From NCBI GenBank assembly GCA_013400115.1, contig VXBP01004075.1:220405-284404 (forward strand): a DNA stretch of 64,000 bases, written 5' to 3'. Below are positions 33,545 through 44,509 of this stretch, piece after piece. The number at the start of each line of letters is the position of its first letter. Positions within the stretch are counted from its first letter, which is position 1. The notes beneath the pieces are model-generated. The model did no database searches and was not told where the DNA came from. It saw only the letters and a program-made list of their open reading frames with translations. Position numbers and translations under genes: made by a program. The DNA is from Rhinopomastus cyanomelas. Its lineage: Eukaryota; Chordata; Aves; Bucerotiformes; Rhinopomastidae.

Positions 33545-34031
33545 TTGGTGAAGAGTCTGGAGACAAGGCTTATGAGGAGTGGGTGAGAAATCTGAGGCTG
33601 GTTAGTCTGAAGAAAAGGAGGCTACAAGGAGACCTTCTTGCTGTTTCTAATTAACAGAAAGGAGGTTGATCTCTTCTCCCAGGTAACAAGTGACAGGACA
33701 AGGCAAAAATCACAGAACATTAGGGATTAGAAGGAACCTCAAAAGATCTTCTAGCCCAATCACTCTGCCACAGCAGGATCACCTAGACCAAAATGGCCTC
33801 AAATTGCACCAGGGGAGGTTTAGGTTGGACACTAGGAAAAAAACCTTCATGTAAAAGGTCTTCAGGCCTTGGCAAAGGCTGCCCAGGGAAGGGATTGAAT
33901 TGCCACCCCCGGCTGTGTTGCACAGTCATGGAGATCTGGAGCTCAGGGATGGGGTATTGGGCTTGGGACAGCTGGGTTAATCACTGGACTTGATGTTCTT
34001 AAGGTCTTTTCCAGCCTGGGCAAGAATGCTT
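33545..34031 (+). mobile_element. CR1 3' portion (group E), interrupted by a nested group A tail
   Basis: The classical avian terminus includes CTGAAGAAAAGGAGGCTACA, TCTTCTCCCAGGTAACAAGT, TCAAATTGCACCAGGGGAGG and a tail with GGGACAGCTGGGTTAATCAC. It is split at 33709 by an inverted group A tail. ORF2 is frameshifted. Confidence 0.82.
33709..33788 (-). mobile_element. Nested CR1 tail (group A) with candidate 5-bp target duplication
   Basis: An 80-bp inverted tail within the group E element. CAAAA stands on both sides (33704-33708 and 33789-33793), and removing one copy plus the insert restores the continuous group E order. Confidence 0.78.
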
Positions 34032-35021
34032 TTCAGGCTCTAGTGACTTGCATGGACAGCATCTCCATTATTTACAATGATAACTCAGATGAGAAGATGT
34101 AGATCTTCGATTCCTCAGTACAGACCTCTGTGGCAGCAAGTATCTGCCTTCAGGTCTGTTGAACTAGACTCTCACCAACAACACTGATGAAGGGTTTGAT
34201 TAACCACCCACTCGCAGGTATCCAGTGGTATCCAAGATGCCCCTAGGTCTCATGGGTCTCCTGTAAGTCCACTTATATCTGTCAATCCCAGATCAAGCTC
34301 TCTCACGCTCTTGTGTGTCTCAGACAGCAGCAGAAAAACTCTCCACTCAGTCAAACTGAATTGAGCTCTCAATGTTTGTGGAGACCAGTGAGAGTTTAGG
34401 CACCAAGTGCAGGTACAAACCACTACAACACGACCATAACAATGAGGCAGCTGAAGCAGGACATGACTCTCCCCTGCCACGTGTCTTTCCTTGGATGGAT
34501 GCTACTCTGATTCACAGATACGAATCTCAGGTCTGATTCTGTGCTTTATAAAATGAATTTTATGTTATACACTTTGAGGGAAAAGGGATCAGTTCAACCT
34601 GGAAGCTCCTCAACCTGGTTTGTGTGGCTGAATGAAAGCTGTGACATTGCTAAATGACTTTGTGACAATATCATTTCCACAGGTATGTGGAGAGATGAAA
34701 GACCGACCCAACTCAATTATTTCAGTTAAATCAAAGGCCAAAAAAAGAGATGTCTTCCTTCATCACCATGTTTCTGGAATGATCCAGTTTTCCTTCTAAA
34801 ACAGGAGTGTGAGGTGCATCAAGATCCATAATAAGAACACATCACTCTGATGGGATTCGAGAGCACAAGAGGACAGATTTCTGAGATGACCAACTTCTGC
34901 AGGCTGTGCAAATAACCTCTTGCTAACAGGGCACCAAACAGGACAGATAATCATCGGATTGTTCTTTTTGGGGTTTAGCTTGGCTGTTTTTTTACTTAGG
35001 AGTCACAGTCTCTTTCAAAGA
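34032..35021. other. Unrecognised DNA, possible old LTR-like remnant
   Basis: 34220-34265 (GTATCCAAGATGCCCC, GTCTCATGGGTCTCCTG) resembles segments near 15430 and, inverted, near 16005. This hints at a dispersed repeat I cannot name. No gene recognised. Confidence 0.35.
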
Positions 35022-35103
35022 ACCATAGAACATTAGGGATTGGAAGAGACCTCGAGAAATCATCTAATCCAACCCGTCCACCACAGCAGGATCCCCCCTA
35101 GTC
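35022..35103 (-). mobile_element. CR1 tail (group A)
   Basis: ACCATAGAACATTAGGGATT through CACCACAGCAGGATCCCC. It abuts the LTR-like segment, presumably having inserted into it. Confidence 0.8.
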
Positions 35104-35770
35104 CCTCAGCCATCACTGTCATGGGCAAAACAGACTTGACTTAGGCAAAATTACTTTCTTACCAGAGTAGAGATGAGTAATGAGATATAAAACCAAAATC
35201 TAAACCCACATAACTCCCACACCTACCTTCTTACCAGGCTTTACTTCAGTCTTCGTTTATCTCTACTCAGCAGCACAAGGGGATGGGGGTTATGGTCAGT
35301 CCATCCCACTTTATTTCTGCTGCTTGCTTCTTCTCTGGAGGAGGACTCCCAACACTCTTCCAGTGCTCCAGCATAACATCCCTTCCATGGGAAACAGTTC
35401 TTCAGGAGCTGCTCCAGTGAGGACCCCTTCCATGGCATAGTCCTTCAGAAACAGACACTTCAACACAGGTCCCCCGTGGGGATCACAAGCTCTGCCAGCA
35501 AACCTGCTTCAGCACAGCCACCTCTCTGGGCAAATCCTGCCAGAAAACCAGCTCCAGGGTGGGGCTTCCTATATGGCCACAATCTCCTCTGAGTGCATCC
35601 ACCTGCTCCAGTGTGGGGTCCTCCACAGCCTGCAGGTGCATCTGCTTCACCATTACCTCCAGCAGGGACACAGCTGGCCTCATCACGGCTTTCACCACAG
35701 ACTCCAGGGGAATCTTTGCTCTTCCAAATAGTTTTGAAAATAAAGAGTAGTGTCACCACTGCAAGGAAAT
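35104..35770 (-). mobile_element. Decayed avian LTR/ERV-associated segment
   Basis: Read on the minus strand, GC-rich blocks repeating the theme CTGGAGCAGGTGGATGCACT / CTGGAGCTGGTTTTCTGGCA / CTGAAGCAGGTTTGCTGGCA are followed by a segment ending with GTCAAGTCTGTTTTGCCCAT near 35130. I recognise this order from a common avian interspersed repeat that I associate with endogenous retrovirus LTRs, but I cannot name the family. Two broken minus frames (71 and 104 codons) cross it. Stops and frameshifts are frequent, so no functional protein is encoded. Assignment to a specific ERV class is not possible from sequence alone. Confidence 0.55.
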
Positions 35771-35831
35771 CCATTATTTAAAATATTGAGGTGGGTAGAA
35801 AATGGTAGAAAAATCTGCAGACAATTATTTA

Positions 35832-36028
35832 ATAGAAAGACTCAGAGATTCCTGAGCTGTAGATCCCTGGAAGCTACAACTGTTCAATAGACCCAGAGAT
35901 TCCTGAGCTGTAGATCCCTAGAAGCTACAACTGTTCAATAGACCCAGAGATTCCTGAGCTGTAGATCCCTAGAAGCTACAACTGTTCAATAGACCCAGAG
36001 ATTCCTGAGCTGTAGATCCATAGAAGCT
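35832..36028. repeat. 51-bp tandem repeat, nearly four copies
   Basis: AGAGATTCCTGAGCTGTAGA recurs at 35844, 35895, 35946 and 35997, a constant 51-base period. Units differ by one to a few bases. The period is a multiple of three, but no long frame results. Confidence 0.93.
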
Positions 36029-36856
36029 ACAGATCTTTGTGTGCTTCAGTATTCCAGGGCTTACAAGCACCAATGTGATCAGCAAGGTTAAAAAAAGTTA
36101 ACATTTGAAGACACATACTGACTGGAAATGTGGGAAAGAAATGGAGAAACTTGGTCTTCAGGAAGAAAATACCCCTTTGGTTTTACACAGGCAAATGCTT
36201 CCAGTAGTTCCAAAACGTTAGGATCTGTTGTGTCTTGAGCCACCACTTTGTTCCAGTACAAAAATGATCACTGCTGTGCCAGTCAGGGCTCACCCAGTAA
36301 TTCCTGGGTGCAGTTTCAGTGCAGCCACCCTTTTCTGAAGATCCCTTCCACAGAAGGGCTTGGGAATGTTCTTTGTCACTCTTCAACTAACTAGGATAGA
36401 AGCAACCTAAGGGTCTACCCTTAGAAGCAACCTAAATTTGTTTAACATAGGTCACTAAAACAGCTCTGCAGTCCTTCTCCAGGCTGATAAGAATCATGGA
36501 ACAGATGTCTTGGAAATGTTGTTTAAAACTGAGATTCTGGCCAATACAATTATTAATTCAATGTTTAATTCCATTAGAATTTCATTAAAATAGAACACTA
36601 ATTCCAGTTTCTCAGAGAGTTTCTCACACAAATCATTCTGGTTTTCCTCCATTCTTAAAAACACTTTGAAAATGTGTTCTTTTGGTTCTTTCCTTTCCCT
36701 ACTCAACCCTTGGCTCCCTTCCCTACAAGAATTTCACAGAAAACCCCTTTTAAGTGACACTTTTTCTGTCCTAGTCCTTCAAGGGCTGATGGTATTTAGG
36801 TGCCAAAGCCCAAGAAGCATGTAATTCTCTCCATCTCCATTACAAACCTCAGACCT
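36029..36856. other. Unique intergenic DNA
   Basis: No gene, RNA or repeat recognised. Confidence 0.5.
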
Positions 36857-36951
36857 GTGTGACTTGATCTAGAAGATCCTGCTGTGGCAGGGGGATTGGA
36901 CTGGATGATCTTTTGAGGTCTCTTCCAATCCCTAATGTTCTGTGATTCTGT
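36857..36951 (+). mobile_element. CR1 tail (group A)
   Basis: TGTGTGACTTGATCTAGAAG through CTAATGTTCTGTGATTCTGT. About 95 bases. Confidence 0.86.
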
Positions 36952-37083
36952 CAAATGGCTTCACATGCCAGGTACAAGCAGCTATGCAGGTTGGCTTAGA
37001 AAGGTTCTCCTTGACTGAAGACAGCATCAGAGACCATTCCTTCATTCCTGTGCCCATGTATTTAGTTTACATATAGGTCACAA

Positions 37084-37727
37084 TCTTGACCATGAGCCAG
37101 CAATGAGCCCTTGTGACCAAGAAGGTCAACGGCATCTTGGGGTGGATAAGAAGGGGGTGGTTAGCAGATTGAGAGGGGTTCTCCTCCCTCTCTGCTCTCC
37201 GCTGCTGAGACCACAACTGGAATATTGTTTCCAGTTCCAGGCCCCTCAGTTCAAGAAGGACATAGAGCTGCTGGAGAGAGTCCAGCACAGTGCTACAAAG
37301 ATGATGAAGGCAGTGGAGCATCTCCTTGATGAGGAAAGGCTGTGGGACCTGGGTCTCTTGAGCTTGGGAAAAAGAAGACTGAGGGGTGACCCCATGAATG
37401 TTGATAAATATGTGAAGAGTGAGTGTCAGGAGGATGGAGCCAGGCTCTACTCAGTGGCACCCAGTGACAGGACAAGGGACAATAGATATGAGCTGGAACA
37501 TGGGAGGTTCCACATCAATCTGAGAAGGAGCTTCTTCCCAGTGAGGGTGACAGAGCCCTGGAATGGGCTGTCCAGTGGGTTGTGGAGTCTCTTTCTCTGG
37601 AGATGTTTAAAACCTGCCTGTGCATGTTCCTGCGCAACTGGACCCATGGGATCCTGCTGTGTCAGGGGGATTGGACTGGATGATCTTTCAAGACCCCTTC
37701 CAACCCCTAACTTTCTGTGATTTGGTG
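37084..37727 (+). mobile_element. CR1 3' portion (group A), long
   Basis: About 640 bases, starting in the ORF2 segment CTTGACCATGAGCCAGCAAT and running through the whole terminus to a tail ending AACTTTCTGTGATTTGGTGA. Carries the ORF2 relic described at 37103-37720. Confidence 0.9.
37103..37720 (+). pseudogene. CR1 ORF2 C-terminal relic (205-codon frame)
   Basis: The frame covers the region downstream of the reverse transcriptase core: SRLRGVLLPLCSPLLRPQLEYC, FKKDIELLERVQHSATKMMKAVEHL, RRLRGDPMNVDKYVKSECQEDGARL and RFHINLRRSFFPVRVTEPWNGL. After about residue 155 it leaves the native CR1 frame (SSGLWSLFLWRC) because of a base loss near GTCCAGTGGGTTGTGG, and it ends in 3' UTR sequence. The endonuclease and RT catalytic domains are absent through 5' truncation, so the copy is dead. 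Confidence 0.85.
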
Positions 37728-38482
37728 AATTCCATCGCAGGCACTGCAGTTACACGAGGGATTAATTTGATCCTGTATTTAGATTAACAGTGCTCACATA
37801 AATCCTGAATTAGAGCTGATGTCAATCTTCTGTGCTAATTGCTAGTTAGACCCCGTACGAAACCACGCTTTGCTTGGACCACTTTGGTGAGATTGCTATC
37901 TGTCTGCTGGGGAGAGATTGAGGCATTTGCTTCCCATTAGCATTAATAGGAGCTGTCCACATAAATCACTCATCACCAGCAAGAAAAGATAAAGTCCTAC
38001 GAAGTTCAGAGAACACAGACTTTCCCACTTGGAAAATCTATTCACCATAAAAAACCCACAATGTAAATATCTGACATCTGAACTGTGTAGTAGCAGATTG
38101 ATAGGAAAAAAAACCCCCGTGGTCCATGAAGTGAGCACTTCAAGGGGGAAGCAATGCTTGGATACGTCCCAGCCTTTTCTAAAACTCATATAGCTCCTCT
38201 GGTAGTGGTAAAAACATAAATAAAGCAAATAGCTGCAGAGGAAAGGAGGAGGAGCGGGAGGCAGCAATTTCATTTGTTATTTTTATTGTTCTTTACTTCT
38301 TTTCTGCAGGATAGCAACAGATCCAATAAAACACCTTGTTATACAAGCAGAGAGGGCAAAGACTGATGGAAGTTGTATAAAAAAGCAGCTTTTAGCTAAT
38401 CCAGATGTAGCTGGGCATCAGATCGTAGACTAAGTTAAAGGTGTCCTGGTGTAGTGCTTGCTGCTTTGCTTCTTATAGAAAA
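37728..38482. other. Unique DNA, candidate conserved noncoding element
   Basis: 37740-37960 is repeat-free and has many homeodomain-type cores (GGGATTAATTTGATC, GTGCTAATTGCTAG, CATTAGCATTAATAGG) plus CpGs at CCCCGTACGAAACCACG. This composition is typical of developmental enhancers. No gene recognised. Confidence 0.45.
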
Positions 38483-38698
38483 GAATGAGGAAAAAGTTCT
38501 TCACTGAGAGAGTCATTGGCCACTGGAATGGCCTGCCCAGGGAGGTGGTGGAGTCGCCAACTCTGGAGCTGTTCAAGGCAGGATTGGACGTGGCACTTGG
38601 TGCCATGGTCTAGCCTTGAGCTCTGTGGTGACAGGTTGGACTTGATGATCTATGAGGTCTCTTCCGACCTTGGTAATACTGTGATACTGTGATACTGT
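38483..38698 (+). mobile_element. CR1 3' fragment (group F)
   Basis: Near-identical in layout to 25296-25508, from GTTCTTCACTGAGAGAGTCA to a tail with three GATACTGTG-type units. Followed directly by an inverted group A tail. Confidence 0.87.
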
Positions 38699-38978
38699 GA
38701 ATCATAGAATAATAGAATTATTAGGGATTGGAAGGGACCTTGAAAGATCATCCAGTTCAATTCCCCTGCCACAGCAGGATCACCTAGACCAAGTCACACA
38801 GGAACACATCCAGGCAGGTCTTGAACATCTCCGGTGAAGGAGACTCCACAACCACCCTGGGCAACCTGTTCCAGTGCTCTGTCACCCTCACTGTGAAGAA
38901 GTTCCTTCTCAGGTTGATGTGGAACCTTCTATGTTCCAGATTACAACCGTTGCCCCTCATCCTATCACTACATGACGC
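38699..38978 (-). mobile_element. CR1 3' fragment (group A), left arm of an inverted pair
   Basis: Minus-strand group A terminus and tail. It meets the plus-strand copy 38979-39200 head-to-head, creating inverted arms of roughly 220 bases with about 60 bases between them. Confidence 0.87.
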
Positions 38979-39200
38979 GGAGGTTCCACATCAATCTGAG
39001 AAGGAACTTCTTCATGGTGAGGATGACAGAGCACTGGAAGGGGCTGCCCAGGAAGGTTTAGAGTCTCCTTTTCTGGAGATGTTTAAAACCCACCTGGCCA
39101 TGTTCCTGTGCAACTGGATCTTGGGTATTCTGCTGTGGTGGGGTGATTGGACCAGATGATCTGCCAAGGTCCCTTCCAATCCCTAATGTGCTGTGATTCT
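38979..39200 (+). mobile_element. CR1 3' fragment (group A), right arm of an inverted pair
   Basis: GGAGGTTCCACATCAATCTG through GTGCTGTGATTCT. A one-base loss near CAGGAAGGTTTAGAGTC breaks ORF2. Forms the second arm of the inverted repeat. Confidence 0.87.
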
Positions 39201-39785
39201 CTCTGGAGCACTGAGTACTGGTTCCAAAATGAATGCTGCAAGCAGGCTGCCAAAAGCTTTATCTCAACATACGTCCACGCTTGTATCGGTTTGTTTTTCC
39301 TTTTGTACTTAAAAGGAGAAAATTGAGCATTAACTAGGAGTTACAGCACTGTGCAGTTAAATCTCACCTCTTAGAGACTAAACCTGATGCAACGCTACGC
39401 TTTGCAGTTAATGCTTAATCCCACCACCGGTGCACCAACAAGATGGACCTCGTGTGCATGTGTGGAGCACAGCAGGGGGAAGGTTTCTCTTCAGAAAACA
39501 CCACTTTACCTCAATTAACACTATTGGAAGACAGGTATTTGAAAGTCTTGCTTTGAGTCTCACAGGTGAGCAACTAGTGACACTCCTCTGCTTTCTTCTA
39601 ACTAATTTCTCACAGGGAACCCAGAGTTTCCTGCTTTCTAATGGCTCTGAGCATATTTTATTTAACTTCAAAACATCCCAGATAAATCCCTGCCATGACC
39701 TCAAGAACCTGAGTGTCTTCTTAGGGAAGTTAAAAAGCCTTTAAGAAAAAAAATCCACATAAAGTACCACTCCCCTTGGGAAGTG
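39201..39785. other. Unique intergenic DNA
   Basis: Overlapping open frames on both strands of about 100 codons (39408-39744) carry no recognisable motif. No gene called. Confidence 0.45.
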
Positions 39786-39875
39786 ATCACAGAATCATCA
39801 GGGATTGGAAGGGACCTCGAAAGATCATCTAGTCCAATCCCCCTGCCACAGCAGGATCACCCAGACCAAGTCACC
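39786..39875 (-). mobile_element. CR1 tail (group A)
   Basis: ATCACAGAATCATCAGGGAT through CAGACCAAGTCACCTG. About 90 bases. Confidence 0.85.
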
Positions 39876-40694
39876 TGAGCTTTTGGCTAAAAATATGAGT
39901 TTTCAATTTATCTGCATCACTGGATCTTGTGTCTCTATCTCTTCGTTGCATTAAAGAGGCTCCCAGTGCAGTGTGTGACCTCCCTGCGTAGGTGACTCTG
40001 ATGGTGCTGACGTAGTTCACTACTGATAGAGTTCATCTGAGGTTTGGCCAAGCTTTTACCACTGGCCTCAATTGTCAGGTGGAGAGGAACAATTCCTCTC
40101 TCTTAAGGAACACTGCGGCAGCCAAAGGTCAGATTGACTTTGGCTGCCACAGAGCAACATCCTTCCAGTTTATCAAACTCCTGATAAGCTTGGACTCGTG
40201 CTCAGCACTCAGTTCAAACACCCACTGAATTTATGTAGGAAGCTTATTGGAAAGAAGCACCCACAAGTCACAGTGATAAGGTAGAGAAAGTGGAACACCT
40301 GCATGAGCGGATGGGCAGGATGGGAGGGAGTTGTTGCACTTGGCAGGGCAGTGAGAGAAGTAAAGACTGAAGGCTGGTGGAATGCTCAGATGCTGTGACT
40401 TGCAACATCTGCTCTGCTGAACTGTACTCATTATCCTTCTAGGCTCGTCTGAGATCCTCACAGAAGAAGAATCACTTGTTTCTTACCTAAAGGAAATAAA
40501 GACACACAGACAGGCAGATATGAGAGGACATCTTGGTGGTCTCATTTATTACACAGCATCCTCATGGGATTTAGAACACAGTGTGCAGAGACTCACATGC
40601 CATTTGCACAGCTAAACTGTGTAAAGAAGCTGTAGTGTAGTTGCAAAGGACATGAAACTGTTCCTCCTCTGTGTAGAAGTATAGGAATAGTGTA
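39876..40694. other. Unique intergenic DNA
   Basis: A local inverted word around 40100-40150 (GCAGCCAAAGGTCAGATTGA / CTTTGGCTGCC) is seen. No gene recognised. Confidence 0.48.
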
Positions 40695-41328
40695 AGAGAA
40701 AGAGACCTGGAGGTCCTGGTGGGCAGCACGATGGCCAGGAGCCAGCAATGGGCCCCTGTGGCCAAGGAGGGTGAATTAGAAGTTAGTAGCTCAAGAGAGG
40801 TTCTCCTCCCCAGCTACTCTGCCCTGGTGAGACCACATGTGGAATCTTGTGTCTAGTTCTGAGCCCCTCAGTTCCAGAAGGACACAGAGCTGCTGGAGAG
40901 AGTTCACAGCAGAGCCACAGAGAAGATGAAGGGAGGGGGAACATCTCCCAGATGAGAAGAGGCTGAGGGAGCTGGGTCTCTGCAGCTTGGAAAAAAGGAG
41001 ACTGAGGGGTGACCCCATGAATGTTGATGAATATGAAAAAGGTGGGTGTCAGGAGGGTGGAGCCAGGCTCAGTGACACCCAACAGGACAAGGGGCAATGG
41101 GAGTGAGCTGGAACATATAAGGTTCCATATCAATATGTGAAGGACCTTCTTCCCAGTGAGGGAAGAGGTTGCCCAGGGAGGTTGTGGAGTCTCCTCCTCT
41201 GGAGACATTTCAAACCCACGTGGGTTACTGTGCAACTGGATCTATGGGATCCTACTGAGGCGGTGGGACTGGACTGGATGATTTTTCAAGGTCCCTTCCA
41301 ATCCCTCATGTTCTGTGATTCTGTGATT
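40695..41328 (+). mobile_element. CR1 3' portion (group A), long
   Basis: Begins with AGAAAGAGACCTGGAGGTCC, includes GAGCCAGCAATGGGCCCCTG and the full ORF2 terminus, and ends at TTCTGTGATTCTGTGA. Several small deletions (for example after AGCCAGGCTCAGTGACACCC and near CAGTGAGGGAAGAGG) break ORF2. Confidence 0.88.
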
Positions 41329-41456
41329 TCTGGTGACAGTATTTTAATTAGGAAGCTTTATTTGTTACAGAGATGGATTGTTCTGGAGGTGCACAAGAGA
41401 ATCCAGCAGAGATAAAAACACTATAAAATGACAATTAGGATGAACCTTCCAAAAAA

Positions 41457-41470
41457 GGGGGGGGGGGGGG
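41457..41470. repeat. G homopolymer at the gap edge
   Basis: Fourteen G bases directly precede the N run. It could be real, or a sequencing artefact at the end of a contig. Confidence 0.8.
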
Positions 41471-42464
41471 NNNNNNNNNNNNNNNNNNNNNNNNNNNNNN
41501 NNNNNNNNNNNNNNNNNNNNNNNNNNNNNNNNNNNNNNNNNNNNNNNNNNNNNNNNNNNNNNNNNNNNNNNNNNNNNNNNNNNNNNNNNNNNNNNNNNNN
41601 NNNNNNNNNNNNNNNNNNNNNNNNNNNNNNNNNNNNNNNNNNNNNNNNNNNNNNNNNNNNNNNNNNNNNNNNNNNNNNNNNNNNNNNNNNNNNNNNNNNN
41701 NNNNNNNNNNNNNNNNNNNNNNNNNNNNNNNNNNNNNNNNNNNNNNNNNNNNNNNNNNNNNNNNNNNNNNNNNNNNNNNNNNNNNNNNNNNNNNNNNNNN
41801 NNNNNNNNNNNNNNNNNNNNNNNNNNNNNNNNNNNNNNNNNNNNNNNNNNNNNNNNNNNNNNNNNNNNNNNNNNNNNNNNNNNNNNNNNNNNNNNNNNNN
41901 NNNNNNNNNNNNNNNNNNNNNNNNNNNNNNNNNNNNNNNNNNNNNNNNNNNNNNNNNNNNNNNNNNNNNNNNNNNNNNNNNNNNNNNNNNNNNNNNNNNN
42001 NNNNNNNNNNNNNNNNNNNNNNNNNNNNNNNNNNNNNNNNNNNNNNNNNNNNNNNNNNNNNNNNNNNNNNNNNNNNNNNNNNNNNNNNNNNNNNNNNNNN
42101 NNNNNNNNNNNNNNNNNNNNNNNNNNNNNNNNNNNNNNNNNNNNNNNNNNNNNNNNNNNNNNNNNNNNNNNNNNNNNNNNNNNNNNNNNNNNNNNNNNNN
42201 NNNNNNNNNNNNNNNNNNNNNNNNNNNNNNNNNNNNNNNNNNNNNNNNNNNNNNNNNNNNNNNNNNNNNNNNNNNNNNNNNNNNNNNNNNNNNNNNNNNN
42301 NNNNNNNNNNNNNNNNNNNNNNNNNNNNNNNNNNNNNNNNNNNNNNNNNNNNNNNNNNNNNNNNNNNNNNNNNNNNNNNNNNNNNNNNNNNNNNNNNNNN
42401 NNNNNNNNNNNNNNNNNNNNNNNNNNNNNNNNNNNNNNNNNNNNNNNNNNNNNNNNNNNNNNNN
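41471..42464. other. Assembly gap (994 Ns)
   Basis: Undetermined sequence. Apparent long frames across it are artefacts of N. The true length and content are unknown. Confidence 0.99.
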
Positions 42465-42590
42465 TATAAAATAAAATAAAAATAAAATAGAATAAAAAAC
42501 CAAAATAAAATTAAATTACATTTTAAAAATTAAATTAAAATAAAAGCAAAATAAAATAAAATAAAAACATTAAAAATTAAAAAATAAAAA
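42465..42590. repeat. AAAAT-type low-complexity repeat
   Basis: Imperfect pentamers of AAAAT and AAATA from the gap edge onward. The gap therefore lies between a G run and an A/T pentamer array, a typical place for assemblies to break. Confidence 0.88.
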
Positions 42591-43239
42591 ATGAAAGAAA
42601 GCAAAAAGAAAGGGAAAAAATCCCTCCTCTTTTGCTCCTGTTACTCTTCCACTTTTTTTGCCAGCGCACGATTTTGTCAGCAGCTGCCTCATGGTTGGGG
42701 TTTGTTGGGTTTCACTTTTATGTTCCTGCACAGCGCTGGAAATTCTCTGCTGTTTGAAGGGTCTGCAGAGCTCTCCGAGTCGCGTTACGTAACCTTCCCA
42801 AGGACCTCCAGCGCCAAGTTCAGACCTAAAGCAGCCTTTCTTCTACCTGTGTGAACTCGATAGCTGGGGAAACAAAAAGAGAAGGAAAAAGGCAATTACA
42901 GAACTGCGTGAGAAGGACAAATTCAGCTGAACCAAGGAAATAAAACCTGCCAAATTGTCACGTTTGCATCTGCAGCAGCGAGTTTTGCTTCGTTATCTTC
43001 AGCGTTTCCGAAGGGACAGGGGGCAGGGGGGGAAGGATGCAAAGTCCTTCTTCAATACAATTTTCAACCGAGGAATTTGTTTCCCTTTCCAGTGAAACCT
43101 GAAATAAATCCGAATCATAAATGATAGTAAAAACAATAATAACCAAAATAATCATAAATGAATAAAATACATGAAATAAATCTACCTTAAACAAAAGTGT
43201 TTCTTGTGGCCATGGGGAAAAACGCTTGCTAATGACATA
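42591..43239. other. Unique DNA
   Basis: An 87-codon plus frame (42591-42854) starts inside the pentamer repeat and has no recognisable domain. A few CpGs (GAGTCGCGTTACGTAACC) occur near 42780. No gene called. Confidence 0.45.
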
Positions 43240-43380
43240 AATCATTTAGATAATATATAATAAATGCAAATTATTATCTAATATATAATAAATCTAAATT
43301 ATTATCTGATACATAATAAATCTAAATTATTATCTGATACATTAGATAATTATTATTATATTAATAATATTATTAATGCA
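43240..43380. repeat. AT-rich 28-bp tandem repeat
   Basis: AAATTATTATCT starts at 43268, 43296 and 43324, a 28-base period. It is flanked by further TTATTA/TAATAA sequence. Confidence 0.82.
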
Positions 43381-43638
43381 AATTGGGAGCAACTGCACTG
43401 AACAGATGGGTGGATAGGCTGGGGATCCAGATTACAGCGGTGCAAATCCTGACTATCCCATGGACTTGAGATTAGTGCAGAGAAAAGAGACCAAAACCTC
43501 CTCTTTTTACAGTTTAGAAGCAAACTGAATAGTTCAGTTGGTTTGCAAATTTGATAGGAAATTATTAGCCTGCCTTAAATTTTGATTAGTGCTGGGTGGA
43601 ACTTTCAGAGTGCACACTTTCTGATATCTCTTCATCCA

Positions 43639-44042
43639 TCATAGAATCACAGAATCATCAGGGATTGGAAGGGACCCCAAAAGATCATCCAGTCCAATCC
43701 CTCTGACACAGCAGGATCACCTAAATCAAGTCACACAGAGCATGGCCAGGTGGGCTTTAAACATCTGCAGAGAAGGAGGCTCCACAACCGCCTTGGACAG
43801 CCCCTTCTAGTGCTCTGTCACCCTCACCATGAAGAAGTTCCTTCTCATATTGATGTGGACCATCTCTGTTCCAGCTCACACCCATTGCCTCTTGTCCTTT
43901 CACTAGATGCCACTGAGCAGAGCCTGGCTCCATCCTCCACCCTTCACATATTTATCAACATTAATGAGGTCACCCCTCAGTCTCCTTCTTTCCAATCTCA
44001 AGACACCCATCTCCCTCAGCCTTTACTCATCAGGGAGATGTT
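43639..44042 (-). mobile_element. CR1 3' portion (group A)
   Basis: Tail at 43639, ORF2 terminus, and upstream sequence to CTTTACTCATCAGGGAGATG. Deletions near 43730 and 43945 break ORF2. Confidence 0.87.
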
Positions 44043-44153
44043 CTTGTGTGACTTTGTCTAGATGATCCTGCTCTGGCAGGGAGATTGGACTAGATGATGT
44101 TTCCAGGTCCCTTCCAAACCTGAATGTTCTGTGATTCTTTGTGATTCTATGAT
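44043..44153 (+). mobile_element. CR1 tail (group A), facing the previous copy
   Basis: TTGTGTGACTTTGTCTAGAT through GATTCTTTGTGATTCTATGA. Inverted relative to 43639-44042. Confidence 0.83.
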
Positions 44154-44237
44154 TTAGTGATGACCTGCCAATGCTGGGTTAGTGGTTGGACTTGATGATC
44201 TTAAAAGTCTCTTCCATCCAAAGAGATTCTGTGGTTG
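44154..44237 (+). mobile_element. CR1 tail (group E)
   Basis: TTTAGTGATGACCTGCCAAT, then GGTTGGACTTGATGATCTTA and a degenerate octamer. It immediately follows a group A tail on the same strand, another tail-after-tail arrangement. Confidence 0.75.
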
Positions 44238-44509
44238 TCCAGAGCACAGCCTTTACAAAATAAATAGCAATCCAGAAGCAAAGTTCAAACCAAAGATGCT
44301 TGAAATGTAAGTAATAGTAGACATCAACTTTGCTCCCACTCAGAGGACAACCATCCTACCTCATAAGTGGCTGAACACAGGCTGTGGCTTCTTCAAATGC
44401 ACAGGACACTCTTCATCTCCCTGAATTTGAAACAGAAACTTGATTCACATCATTCAGGAACTAACTTTGAAGGCAAATCTTCTCACTGCAAAAGCCAAGA
44501 GGGAAGAGA

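Noticed and set aside
41421..42503. Frames of 348 and 360 codons
   Set aside because: They consist almost wholly of undetermined N bases.
42591..42854. 87-codon frame after the pentamer repeat
   Set aside because: It starts inside low-complexity sequence and shows no domain.
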